From Fimbriimonadaceae bacterium (GTDB lineage: Bacteria > Armatimonadota > Fimbriimonadia > Fimbriimonadales > Fimbriimonadaceae), in NCBI GenBank assembly GCA_019454125.1, contig CP075365.1:1358218-1422217 (forward strand): a stretch of DNA of 64,000 nt. The letters run 5' to 3'. Positions 15,627 through 23,264 of this stretch are shown here, one piece after another. The stretch's first letter is position 1. Each line of letters opens with the position of its first letter. The notes under the pieces are model-generated. The model was not told the origin of the DNA and ran no database searches. It saw nothing but the letters and a program-made list of their open reading frames with translations. Both the position numbers and the translations under genes were made by a program.

Positions 15627-16301
15627 CTAGCGAGTCCAGGCCCTCTTCCTAGCCAGCAGGAGGGCTCCGGTGCTTGCCCCGAGGAAGCCAGCAGGCTCTG
15701 GCACGGCTCGAAACTCTGTAACGTAATGCACAAGCGGAATGTTGCGGGTGCCACTGAATGACTGCCGGAACATGAGGGTTCGGATGTCCGACCAGTCCAC
15801 TTCCCCGACGAAGTTTTTCTGCTGAAACCTGATGCCGGTATCCGTCAGCCCAGGTTGAAAGTTCGTCGCAAGACGACCTGTGCGGTCACCGACCAAGATC
15901 ATCCATGTTTGGGCAAAGAAGAACTGCGGCTCCATGTCGATGTCGAGCTCGAAGGTCGGGAGTTCGGTAAGGTTCATGCTAAACGAGCCGCCGAACCCTT
16001 GACCGTACGCCAAGATCTCCTCGTTGCTGACGGATTCAGGCCCGGGTGTTACGACCCGAGCTTCGCCGAGCCCAACCTCGAACGTTGTCGTGTACCCATA
16101 AATGTTTCCGCCGACCGTTTAGGCAGTGTAACGGTGGCCCGCGTACACCTGGTTGCGGTCGAGGTCGCGGGCGAAGTTGTCCTTGCTCCCGTTGCCGGTG
16201 ATGGTGGCCTTGAAGTATCCGCCGTCAAGGCTGTCGATGAGGATTGCCGCCGGGCCCAGCGACGGAATGGCGAGGAGGGCGAGGCTGAGCAAACGACCCA
16301 T
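15627..16301 (-). pseudogene. PEP-CTERM-type exported protein with in-frame TAA (copy 1)
   Basis: One reading frame runs from a signal peptide (MGRLLSLALLAIPSLGPAAI) for 60 codons, meets TAA at 16119-16121, then continues open in the same frame (TVGGNIYGYTTTFEVGLGEA) to a PEP-CTERM-like sorting tail: VPEPAGFLGASTG, a short hydrophobic stretch, then ARKRAWTR. Without the TAA it would be a 224-residue surface protein processed by an exosortase-type system. Downstream initiation near 16013 would lack the signal peptide. The identical copy 1107 bp away has the same stop. Confidence 0.75.
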
Positions 16302-16365
16302 GGCATCAGTATAACGGTCTCGAAGGGAAGTGCGATACCAGATTTGCTAACTGGCGAGTGTTCAT

Positions 16366-16390
16366 GCCTCGGCACGCCCCGTGCCGAGGC
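16366..16390 (+). repeat. REP palindrome 3
   Basis: Same orientation as REP 1, at the junction between duplication units 1 and 2. Confidence 0.95.
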
Positions 16391-16470
16391 TAAATGCTGA
16401 AGCGCGAGAGCAAAAAGGTCGGCTGGTCCAAGTCGAATGCATCGCGTAGGAGGATGGACTAGACTGAGGC

Positions 16471-16729
16471 ATGGCGCTCGCGGTGTTCAGCGTGGCCGAG
16501 CAGGATCTGTCGGTCGAGAATAGCCTCGGCACGGGGCGTGCCGAGGCATGAAAAAGGAACCACCGTCCGCGTGTACCATGCCGCGAGTGCGACGAATACG
16601 GTCGCCGTCCGTTTCGGCACCACCGGACTACCCGCGGCGACGATCGCGAGCGGCAAGTCGTCGGAGTTCGTGTTCGTCGGCGGGAAGTGGCGCTCCACCT
16701 ACCACGACGTCGCGTACGTCCAGCAGTGA
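16471..16729 (+). pseudogene. small gene interrupted by REP 4 (copy 2)
   Basis: Duplicate of the feature at 15364, with identical 5' part, REP interruption and C-terminal part. The TAGACT box is also retained 5 nt upstream of the ATG. Confidence 0.55.
16523..16547 (-). repeat. REP palindrome 4
   Basis: Inverse orientation, paired with REP 3 at the same 132-bp spacing as REP 1/2. Confidence 0.95.
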
Positions 16730-16733
16730 AAGC

Positions 16734-17408
16734 CTAGCGAGTCCAGGCCCTCTTCCTAGCCAGCAGGAGGGCTCCGGTGCTTGCCCCGAGGAAGCCAGCA
16801 GGCTCTGGCACGGCTCGAAACTCTGTAACGTAATGCACAAGCGGAATGTTGCGGGTGCCACTGAATGACTGCCGGAACATGAGGGTTCGGATGTCCGACC
16901 AGTCCACTTCCCCGACGAAGTTTTTCTGCTGAAACCTGATGCCGGTATCCGTCAGCCCAGGTTGAAAGTTCGTCGCAAGACGACCTGTGCGGTCACCGAC
17001 CAAGATCATCCATGTTTGGGCAAAGAAGAACTGCGGCTCCATGTCGATGTCGAGCTCGAAGGTCGGGAGTTCGGTAAGGTTCATGCTAAACGAGCCGCCG
17101 AACCCTTGACCGTACGCCAAGATCTCCTCGTTGCTGACGGATTCAGGCCCGGGTGTTACGACCCGAGCTTCGCCGAGCCCAACCTCGAACGTTGTCGTGT
17201 ACCCATAAATGTTTCCGCCGACCGTTTAGGCAGTGTAACGGTGGCCCGCGTACACCTGGTTGCGGTCGAGGTCGCGGGCGAAGTTGTCCTTGCTCCCGTT
17301 GCCGGTGATGGTGGCCTTGAAGTATCCGCCGTCAAGGCTGTCGATGAGGATTGCCGCCGGGCCCAGCGACGGAATGGCGAGGAGGGCGAGGCTGAGCAAA
17401 CGACCCAT
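16734..17408 (-). pseudogene. PEP-CTERM-type exported protein with in-frame TAA (copy 2)
   Basis: This is the duplicate of the pseudogene at 15627-16301, with the same in-frame TAA (17226-17228), the same signal peptide and the same VPEP tail. The shared stop shows that the nonsense change preceded the duplication, or that both copies tolerate it. Confidence 0.75.
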
Positions 17409-17472
17409 GGCATCAGTATAACGGTCTCGAAGGGAAGTGCGATACCAGATTTGCTAACTGGCGAGTGTTCAT

Positions 17473-17497
17473 GCCTCGGCACGCCCCGTGCCGAGGC
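17473..17497 (+). repeat. REP palindrome 5
   Basis: Same orientation as REP 1 and 3; it starts the partial third unit. Confidence 0.95.
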
Positions 17498-17565
17498 TAA
17501 ATGCTGAAGCGCGAGAGCAAAAAGGTCGGCTGGTCCAAGTCGAATGCATCGCGTAGGAGGATGGA

Positions 17566-18228
17566 CTAGACTGAGGCATGGCGCTCGCGGTGTTCAGCGT
17601 GGCCGAGCAGGATCTGTCGGTCGAGAATAGCCTCGGCACGGGGCGTGCCGAGGCTAGTCGCGACAGAGAGCTCAGTCTCTTCAATTCCGAATTCCTTCAG
17701 TGCCATGCTTAAGTCTAGCCCGTCCTCGCGGGCGATGCCCTCGACGAGGTAGAGCCGGGCTGACGACCATCGGTAGTCCTCCTCGCGTTCGCAGAGGCCC
17801 GCCCGGACAGGGTTTTGGTGGACGTAGCGGACTTTCTGGTCGAAGGTGGCGGTGTCCGCCACGGTCACCGACCGGAAGCCCGCCTGCCACATCGAGCGCC
17901 GGTTGAGCCCCGTCTGCTGGGCGAGGGCCGCGCGCTCCGCCTCGTCCAGGAGTGGCAGCACCAGCTTCGCCAGGTTGGACTTCAGCCGTTGCACCAACCA
18001 CGACACCGTCTGGCCTGCAGGGCACTGCACAAGGAGGTGCAGGTGGTTGGACATCACGACGAAGGCGTGCAGCGGCGCCCGGTAGCGCTGGCAGTCGGCG
18101 AGCAACGCGGCTGCGACGAGGTCATGGGTCTCGGCCCTGCCGAACACTGGGGCGAAGTCAAGCGCCGTCGTTGTGACAAAGGCCACCTGCCCGCCTTCCG
18201 TCCAGTTGCGCCAGTGCCGTTGCCGCAC
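17566..18228 (-). CDS. REP-associated tyrosine transposase (RAYT, Y1/HUH type)
   Basis: The 220-residue frame matches RAYT/TnpA-REP proteins, single-strand-specific HUH endonucleases related to IS200/IS605 transposases that are thought to mobilise REP sequences. Visible are the HUH motif in FVVMSNHLHLLVQ, the conserved RSMWQAGFRSVTV region, and the Tyr-bearing YVHQNPVRAGL followed by DYRWSSA. REP copies flank the gene on both sides (17630-17654 and 18241-18265). The frame runs through REP 6, which encodes SLGTPRAEA, and ends in the neighbouring unit, so the native C-terminus may have been altered. It is probably the source of the seven REPs here. Confidence 0.9.
   Translation of the reverse strand: MRQRHWRNWTEGGQVAFVTTTALDFAPVFGRAETHDLVAAALLADCQRYRAPLHAFVVMSNHLHLLVQCPAGQTVSWLVQRLKSNLAKLVLPLLDEAERAALAQQTGLNRRSMWQAGFRSVTVADTATFDQKVRYVHQNPVRAGLCEREEDYRWSSARLYLVEGIAREDGLDLSMALKEFGIEETELSVATSLGTPRAEAILDRQILLGHAEHRERHASV
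17578..17712 (+). pseudogene. third 5' fragment of the small gene, running into REP 6
   Basis: The same start (MALAVFSVAEQDLSVENS) and TAGACT box are followed by REP 6, after which the frame continues antisense to the RAYT end and stops at 17712. The C-terminal segment found in the other copies is absent. It overlaps the RAYT 3' end on the other strand. Confidence 0.45.
17630..17654 (-). repeat. REP palindrome 6
   Basis: The GGG-loop orientation lies inside the 3' part of the RAYT reading frame, where identity with the other units ends. Confidence 0.95.
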
Positions 18229-18240
18229 GTTTGGAGTTTA

Positions 18241-18275
18241 GCCTCGGCACGGGGCGTGCCGAGGCATGCCGAGGC
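18241..18275 (-). repeat. REP palindrome 7 plus an extra half-site
   Basis: A full 25-bp palindrome (18241-18265) is followed directly by ATGCCGAGGC, an additional arm. It sits 12 bp upstream of the RAYT start and 5 bp from the stop of the DUF6266-like gene. Confidence 0.9.
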
Positions 18276-18280
18276 TATTC

Positions 18281-18979
18281 TCACCCGACCCAGACGGGGG
18301 GCAGGGGGACGAGGGAGGAGGCTTGGCCGGTGGCGGGGAAGACGAAGCGGTAGGCGGGGGCGTGCCAGCCCTGGGGCGCGGTGACGTCGCGGGACAGGAC
18401 GCCTTGGGTGAACGTGGCGAAGGTTTGGGTGCGGTACTTTCCGGGGTCGGGGCGGGAGAGACTGGTGCGGAGCGGTTGGAGCAGGAGCTCGGTGACCACG
18501 CCAGGGGCATTGGGGGCTGAGGCCGTGAAGCGGACCCCCTCACCCCCCTGCCCCCTCTCCCCCAGAGGGGCGAGGGGGAGCGGTGCTGCCGTCACGACCA
18601 GTGCGTCGCCGAGAAAGCTCGCGGCCGGTGGGGTGCGCGGCGGCGTCGCCTCCGGGTCGACCTGCAGGATCTTGGTCGCCAGGCGGACGAAGGCGGACTG
18701 GGCGCGGGGGTCTGCGGGTTGGCCGTTAGCGGTTAGCTGCTCTGCTTCACGGCGGGCGTAGGCATGCCAGGAGAGGGCTTCCTCAGGGTTGAGCGTCCGG
18801 AAGAGCCGGGCGGCCCGGGTCAGCCGCTCTCGCGCTGCTTCTTGCAGGGGCGTCCTCGGGTTGCGGGGCGTGACCTTCTGGCGCACCTGCACCCGTCCGT
18901 CGCCGAACCGCACGACCACTGCGTTGCCGAGCGTGCCGCTCAGCCCCTCGACCAGTGCCCCAGGCCGCATCTTCGCCAT
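18281..18979 (-). CDS. DUF6266-like protein with an embedded palindromic-repeat peptide
   Basis: The 232-residue product begins MRPGALVEGLSGTLGNAVVVRF, then TPRNPRTPLQEAARERL, a pattern like DUF6266 proteins (function unknown; assignment tentative). The C-terminal half is beta-rich and paralogous to the remnant at 14880-15254. Relative to that paralog it carries about 12-14 extra residues (PLPLAPLGERGQGGEG) encoded by a CT-rich palindrome of the dispersed family seen elsewhere in this window, so a repeat has become part of the coding sequence. No signal peptide is visible. The intact frame suggests that the insertion is tolerated. Confidence 0.65.
   Translation of the reverse strand: MAKMRPGALVEGLSGTLGNAVVVRFGDGRVQVRQKVTPRNPRTPLQEAARERLTRAARLFRTLNPEEALSWHAYARREAEQLTANGQPADPRAQSAFVRLATKILQVDPEATPPRTPPAASFLGDALVVTAAPLPLAPLGERGQGGEGVRFTASAPNAPGVVTELLLQPLRTSLSRPDPGKYRTQTFATFTQGVLSRDVTAPQGWHAPAYRFVFPATGQASSLVPLPPVWVG
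18537..18575. repeat. CT-rich palindromic element inside a coding sequence (copy 2)
   Basis: CCCCCTCTCCCCC and GAGGGGCGAGGGGG form an imperfect stem within the DUF6266-like gene. The intact frame continues through it. Confidence 0.6.
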
Positions 18980-19020
18980 ACCCTTGTTATCGGCGCATAG
19001 GTGCCGTCACCCCAGGGCTG

Positions 19021-19088
19021 CCCCCGGGTTCCCCGAGCATTCCCCACGGCACCGGTGCCGTGGGGAACCCTCGGGGAGCGCGGGGGGA
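19021..19088. repeat. extended inverted repeat with a perfect 28-bp palindromic core
   Basis: The core TTCCCCACGGCACC followed by its exact reverse complement occupies 19040-19067. Outer arms CCCCGA/TCGGGG and CCCCC/GGGGG lengthen it with small internal loops. It lies 42 bp upstream of the DUF6266-like gene start, in the 495-bp geneless stretch 18980-19474; about 110 bp (19090-19200) of that stretch hold nothing I recognise. Confidence 0.8.
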
Positions 19089-19200
19089 GTTGGCGGGGCT
19101 GTGGTCGAGGACGCGTTTTGTCTCGACGGGTGGCACGGCCCTCCGAGTGGGTGGCATGGTTATGGCCCTCACCAGTCGCTCCTGCCAACTCTCTGCCCAC

Positions 19201-19463
19201 ATGCGGGCCAGAGGCCCGCTAGCCGGGTTGCGGACGGGACGTCCGCGCTCCGGCGGAGCCTCTTGCCACATGCGGGCCAGGGGTCCGCTAGCCGGGTTGC
19301 GGACGGGGACGCCCGCTCTCTGGCGAAGCCTCCTGTCACATGCGGGCCAGAGGCCCGCTAGCCGGGTTGCGGACGGGGACGTCCGCGCTCCGGTGAAGCC
19401 TCCTGTCACATGCGGGCCAGAGGCCCGCTAGCCGGGTTGCGGACGGGGACGTCCGCGCTCCGG
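19201..19463. repeat. 69-70 bp tandem repeat, about 3.8 copies
   Basis: Units start at 19201, 19270, 19340 and 19410. Each contains two hairpins: GCGGGCC-AGA-GGCCCGC and GCGGAC-loop-GTCCGC. Copies differ by a few substitutions. Open frames across it are repeat translations rather than genes. It ends 12 bp from the dapA stop and could act as transcript-end structure. Confidence 0.9.
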
Positions 19464-19474
19464 TGTTACGAACG

Positions 19475-20389
19475 TCAGGCCGTGGTCAAGGCAGGCAGCG
19501 CCCGTTCGAATGCGATCCGCAGCGTCGCCTTCTGGGCGGCTTCCAGTTCGACGAGCGGCAGGCGCACCGACTCGCAATCGAAGCCGGCCAGGCTGAGGCC
19601 GAACTTGACCGGCACCGGGCTCGGGGCGCTGAAGACCGCCTTGATCGCGGGTTGGAGCTCGCGGGCGATCCTTGCACTGGCCGCCGGATCAGTCCAGAAG
19701 GCCTCGATCATCGGCTTCATCCGGTGCCCGATAACGTGGGCGGCGACGCTCACCAGGCCGTGGCCGCCAAGAGAAAGGACGGGCAAGGTCAGGGCGTCGT
19801 CGCCGCTGTAGACCCGGAAGCCGGCCGGCGCCTGCGCGCAGACCTCGCCGATCTGCCCGACGTTGCCGCTCGCTTCCTTCACCGCCACGATGTTCGGCAC
19901 GTCCTCGATCAGGCGCATCAGGGTCGGCGTTTCAAGGTTGATCGCGCTGCGCGGCTGGATGTTGTAGAGCATCACGGGGAGGCTCGTCGCCTCGGCCACC
20001 GCGCGAAAGTGCGCATAGAGGCCTTCCTGTCCGGGGCGGCTGTAGTAGGGGTTGACGACCATGATGCCGTGCGCACCGAGCCTTTCGCCCTCGCGGGCCA
20101 TTTCGACCGATTCCGCCGTGTCGTAGGTGCCCGCGCCGAAGACGACCGCGGCCCGGTCGCCGACTTCTTCCAGGGTGGCCTCCAGCAGGGCGAGCTTCTC
20201 CTCGGCGCGAAGGGTGGGGGATTCGCCCGTCGTCCCGCTCACCACCAGCCCATCGTTCCGCTGCACGTCGACCAGGTAGCTGGCGATGCGCCTCGCCTCC
20301 GCTATGTTCACGCTGCCGTCTTGGGCAAAGGGCGTCAGCATCGCCGTCAGCAGCCGGCCCCAATCCCGCGAGCCCCTGAAGTCGCTCAT
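19475..20389 (-). CDS. dapA: 4-hydroxy-tetrahydrodipicolinate synthase
   Basis: This 304-residue class I aldolase-fold enzyme condenses pyruvate and aspartate semialdehyde in lysine/diaminopimelate synthesis. Motifs are LLTAMLTPF, VSGTTGESPTL, VMLYNIQPRSA with the catalytic Tyr142 and substrate-binding Arg147, and IVAVKEASGN with the Schiff-base Lys171. YNIQPRSA departs from the usual YNVPxRT but retains the key residues. The start overlaps the cmk stop (ATGA), so the two genes are probably translationally coupled. Confidence 0.88.
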   Translation of the reverse strand: MSDFRGSRDWGRLLTAMLTPFAQDGSVNIAEARRIASYLVDVQRNDGLVVSGTTGESPTLRAEEKLALLEATLEEVGDRAAVVFGAGTYDTAESVEMAREGERLGAHGIMVVNPYYSRPGQEGLYAHFRAVAEATSLPVMLYNIQPRSAINLETPTLMRLIEDVPNIVAVKEASGNVGQIGEVCAQAPAGFRVYSGDDALTLPVLSLGGHGLVSVAAHVIGHRMKPMIEAFWTDPAASARIARELQPAIKAVFSAPSPVPVKFGLSLAGFDCESVRLPLVELEAAQKATLRIAFERALPALTTA

Positions 20390-21066
20390 GCAGGCAATTT
20401 ACCAGTGTCCGCAAGGAGCCTGACGATTTTCTTCGTCACTTCTTCTGGGTCCAGCCCGAAGGTCTCCAGGATGACGGCGTCTTCGGCCAGGGTCAGCGGG
20501 CTGTCCGCCCGCGTGTAGTCTCGGTGGTCGCGTTGGACGACCTCTCGGACGACGTCCTGCAGGCTTGGCCCGCCGGGCCCCCTAAGCTGAAGCCAGCGCC
20601 GTCGCGCCCGCTCCTCGATGCTTGCCGTGAGGAAAATCTTAAGGTCGGCGTCCGGTGCGACGACGGTCGTGGTGTCGCGGCCTTCCAGAATGGCGGAGCG
20701 CCCCTGGATGTATTCCTGCTGCCTCGGCACCAGGCTCTTCCGGACGGCGGTGTGGGCGCTGAGGATGCTGGCCGCTTGGCCGACTTCCAAGCTCCTGATC
20801 TGGTCCCCGACGGGTCGCCCGTCCAGCAGGATCTCGGGAGGGAGGTCCGCAGAAAAGCTGATCTGCGTCTCCGCCGCGAGGTTGGCGACTGCGATCGGGT
20901 CGGCGGGGTCGATTCCTTGCCGCATCGCGGCGAGCGCCACTGCCCGGTACATCGCGCCGGTGTCCATCACCTGGATGCCGACGCTGAGCGAGAGCAGGGA
21001 AGCGACGGTCGACTTGCCCGAACCGGCGGGTCCGTCGATGGCGATGACAAGGCGTCTTTGGATCAA
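20386..21066 (-). CDS. cmk: cytidylate kinase
   Basis: The 226-residue CMP/dCMP kinase has Walker A IAIDGPAGSGKST at residues about 9-21, VMDTGAMYRAVALAA, an inserted CMP-binding domain, and the LILEGRDTTTVV region (seen as AILEGRDTTTVVAPDADLK) followed by the LID-like RARRRWLQL. The start is TTG (MIQRRLVIAIDG). It is the first gene of a two-gene unit with dapA. Confidence 0.92.
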   Translation of the reverse strand: MIQRRLVIAIDGPAGSGKSTVASLLSLSVGIQVMDTGAMYRAVALAAMRQGIDPADPIAVANLAAETQISFSADLPPEILLDGRPVGDQIRSLEVGQAASILSAHTAVRKSLVPRQQEYIQGRSAILEGRDTTTVVAPDADLKIFLTASIEERARRRWLQLRGPGGPSLQDVVREVVQRDHRDYTRADSPLTLAEDAVILETFGLDPEEVTKKIVRLLADTGKLPA

Positions 21067-21117
21067 GTTGGCATTAAGATACCGGGGCGCGGACCCTTGC
21101 CCGCGCCCCGCCCGGGC

Positions 21118-21678
21118 TCACTTCTTCTTGTAGGTCCCTTCCATCAACGTGAACCACGTGTCGTCTGGCATCTTCATTTCGAGCTTCATGCCCATCTCGT
21201 CCGTGCCTTTGTGCGACAGGGTGTAGCGCATCACAGTCGGCTCCTCCATGCCGGGCATGGGGGTGGGGTCGCTCGTCATCTCGAGTGACTCTCCCTCTTT
21301 CTGCGCCGTTTCCACCATGCGCATCCCGGTCGCGCTGGTCTGGTCGAACCACCAACTGACCCACTTTTCCATGGTCTCGTCGTAGGTCAGCAGGAGCATC
21401 CCCGCCATCTTCACGCCCATGAAGTCATAGGTGTGCATCTCCTGGGCGAAGCGGCCGCCCAGCACCATGCCAGCCGTGAAGTTCGCCTTCACCTTCATCT
21501 TGGAGCCGTCCATCTCGGACATCGTGAGCTCGCCCTCCCAGGTGCCAGGCAGGTGCTTGGCGATCTCCTTCATCTGGGCGGGTGGCTCCATCATCTGGGC
21601 CATGTCCGTGCTGTCTTGCGCAATCGCGAACATCGGCACGAAGAAGCCGACGATGATCATTAGTTTTCGCATTTCCAT
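21118..21678 (-). CDS. DUF1579-type exported protein
   Basis: The 186-residue protein has an N-terminal signal peptide (KLMIIVGFFVPMFAIAQ) and the DUF1579 pattern: LPGTWEGELTMSEMDGSK, GMVLGGRFAQEMHTYDFMGVKM, LTYDETMEKWVSWWFDQTSATG. These are small beta-barrel, lipocalin-like proteins of unknown ligand. It is Met-rich, like the exported protein at 12201. GGGAG lies just upstream of the ATG. Confidence 0.8.
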   Translation of the reverse strand: MEMRKLMIIVGFFVPMFAIAQDSTDMAQMMEPPAQMKEIAKHLPGTWEGELTMSEMDGSKMKVKANFTAGMVLGGRFAQEMHTYDFMGVKMAGMLLLTYDETMEKWVSWWFDQTSATGMRMVETAQKEGESLEMTSDPTPMPGMEEPTVMRYTLSHKGTDEMGMKLEMKMPDDTWFTLMEGTYKKK

Positions 21679-21741
21679 CTCCCGGCGGCGTGCCGCCTGG
21701 ATGCGAATGCTAGCACAAGTTATAGGGATGCGGAACCAGGC

Positions 21742-23253
21742 TTACGCTACATTTTTCGCCAGGCGGGCAAACGTTTCCTTGTCCACCGCTCGCATGAGGC
21801 ACTCCTCGTAGGAGACTTGCCCTGTGCGGAAGAGCTCCGCCAAGTGGCTGTCCATGGTCTGCATCCCGATCTGACGGTTGGTCTCGATGACCGAGTACAT
21901 CTGGTGCGTCTTGGCTTCGCGGATCAGGTTGCGGATGGCGGGAATGCCGATCATGATCTCCAGCGCCGCGCAGCGGCCGCCGCCAAGCTTCGGCAGAAGC
22001 TGCTGGGCGATGACTCCCTCGATCGTGTTCGCGAGAAGGACGCGGATCTGGTCCTGCTGGTCCGAAGGGAAGACGTCGACCACGCGGTCGATGGTCGAAG
22101 GCGCGTTCCTGGTGTGGAGCGTGCCGAAAACAAGGTGCCCGGTTTCCGCAAGGGTGAGCGCCGCCTCGATCGTCTCCAAGTCGCGAAGCTCGCCGACGAG
22201 GATAATGTCCGGGTCTTCGCGGAGGACGGCCCTTAAGGCATTGTGGAACGAATACGTGTCCGCGTGCATCTCGCGTTGGTTCACCATGCACTTCTTGTGG
22301 CGGTGCAAGTATTCGATCGGGTCTTCGATCGTCATGATGTGGCCCTGGAGTTGCGCGTTAATGTCATCCAACATCGCCGCGATGGTAGTGGACTTACCAG
22401 AACCCGTCGGCCCAGTGACCAAGATAAGGCCGCTGGTACGTTTTGCAATGTCACGGATAATCGAAGGAAGTTTGAGGTCGTCGTACGAAGGGATCCTGTT
22501 CGGGATCATTCTGAGCGCCGCCGCGACCGATCCGCGTTGCATGTAAACGTTCACACGGAAGCGGGCCACCGCCTTGGCCGTGTAGGCGAAGTCAAGCTCG
22601 CGCGTCTGCTCGAACTTTTGCAGGTGCTCGTCTGTAAGGACCTCGTAAATAAGTCGCTTGGCCGTTTCGGGGTTGACGACTTCGTAGGGCAGGGGAATGA
22701 TCTCGCCGTCCACGCGAACCATGGGAGGAAGGCCCGTCGTGATGTGGATGTCGCTCGCCTTTCGTTCGACGCCGGCCTTAAGGATCTCGTCCAGGTGGAC
22801 TTCCTTAAGCGGCAGCATATCGTCGGTCGTCTTATGATATGTCGGTTGTTGGATAAGCGAATCGACGTGGTACTTACCGTTGTTCGACTTGTTCGGCTCG
22901 CGTTCATGACCCGGCGGCGGGGCGCCAAATTCGTCTTCGTCACTCGCATGTGTCGGAATATGGGTTGCGACCGGTTCGACAAGGTCGCGGGGGATCGCGG
23001 CCGGCACGTAGTGTTCGCCGGTCGGGTTCTCAATGGACTTGGCGATGCGAGCATCGTGGCTCGCTAAGGTATCAGCCTGCTCGATCGTGAGTCCGGGCGT
23101 CGTCTCCTCTTCACCTGGTTCGTCACTACGACCGGTCAGCTTGCCGATCTGGCTCAGAATCTTCTCAAGTTCCGCTTCGCTGTCGACCGGCGGCGGAACT
23201 TCCCCAGATCCCCCTTCACCAAGCACTTTGTCCCAACTGAATTCGTTCGCCAT
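21742..23253 (-). CDS. pilT: type IV pilus retraction ATPase PilT, long N-terminal extension
   Basis: This 503-residue secretion/twitching ATPase has a PilT core from about residue 150 (ASDIHITTGLPPMVRVDGEI), Walker A GPTGSGKST, the Asp box MTIEDPIEYLH, Walker B DPDIILVGELRDLETIEAALT, and the His box TGHLVFGTLHTRNA. The C-terminal AIRNLIREAKTHQMYSVIE is the PilT-type AIRNLIRE motif that separates it from PilB. The first 150 residues are acidic, low-complexity and apparently disordered, longer than usual. It is followed 11 bp upstream by the HDOD gene and then pilB, forming one pilus unit. Confidence 0.93.
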   Translation of the reverse strand: MANEFSWDKVLGEGGSGEVPPPVDSEAELEKILSQIGKLTGRSDEPGEEETTPGLTIEQADTLASHDARIAKSIENPTGEHYVPAAIPRDLVEPVATHIPTHASDEDEFGAPPPGHEREPNKSNNGKYHVDSLIQQPTYHKTTDDMLPLKEVHLDEILKAGVERKASDIHITTGLPPMVRVDGEIIPLPYEVVNPETAKRLIYEVLTDEHLQKFEQTRELDFAYTAKAVARFRVNVYMQRGSVAAALRMIPNRIPSYDDLKLPSIIRDIAKRTSGLILVTGPTGSGKSTTIAAMLDDINAQLQGHIMTIEDPIEYLHRHKKCMVNQREMHADTYSFHNALRAVLREDPDIILVGELRDLETIEAALTLAETGHLVFGTLHTRNAPSTIDRVVDVFPSDQQDQIRVLLANTIEGVIAQQLLPKLGGGRCAALEIMIGIPAIRNLIREAKTHQMYSVIETNRQIGMQTMDSHLAELFRTGQVSYEECLMRAVDKETFARLAKNVA

Positions 23254-23264
23254 TTTCGTCTCCC

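Larger units (their letters stand above)
15257..17654. repeat. 1107-bp tandem duplication plus partial third copy
   Basis: The block 15257-16363 is repeated at 16364-17470, and the first 184 bp of the unit appear a third time (17471-17654). Copies 1 and 2 are essentially identical; the one difference I found is A at 15297 versus G at 16404 and in the third copy. Each unit contains a REP pair in opposite orientation, a broken small gene and a broken PEP-CTERM gene. Copy boundaries coincide with REP elements, so recombination between REPs is the likely mechanism. Confidence 0.95.

Noticed and set aside
16119-16121. Recoding of the TAA inside the PEP-CTERM frame
   Set aside because: UAA is not known to be recoded like UGA or UAG, and no special downstream structure was found; pseudogenisation is simpler.
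15855-17507. Pair of identical 181-codon plus-strand frames
   Set aside because: They lie antisense to the duplicated PEP-CTERM pseudogenes and run into REP sequence; identity only reflects the duplication.
19201-19463. CRISPR-like array
   Set aside because: The 70-bp units are contiguous with no unique spacers and no cas genes nearby; it is a tandem repeat.
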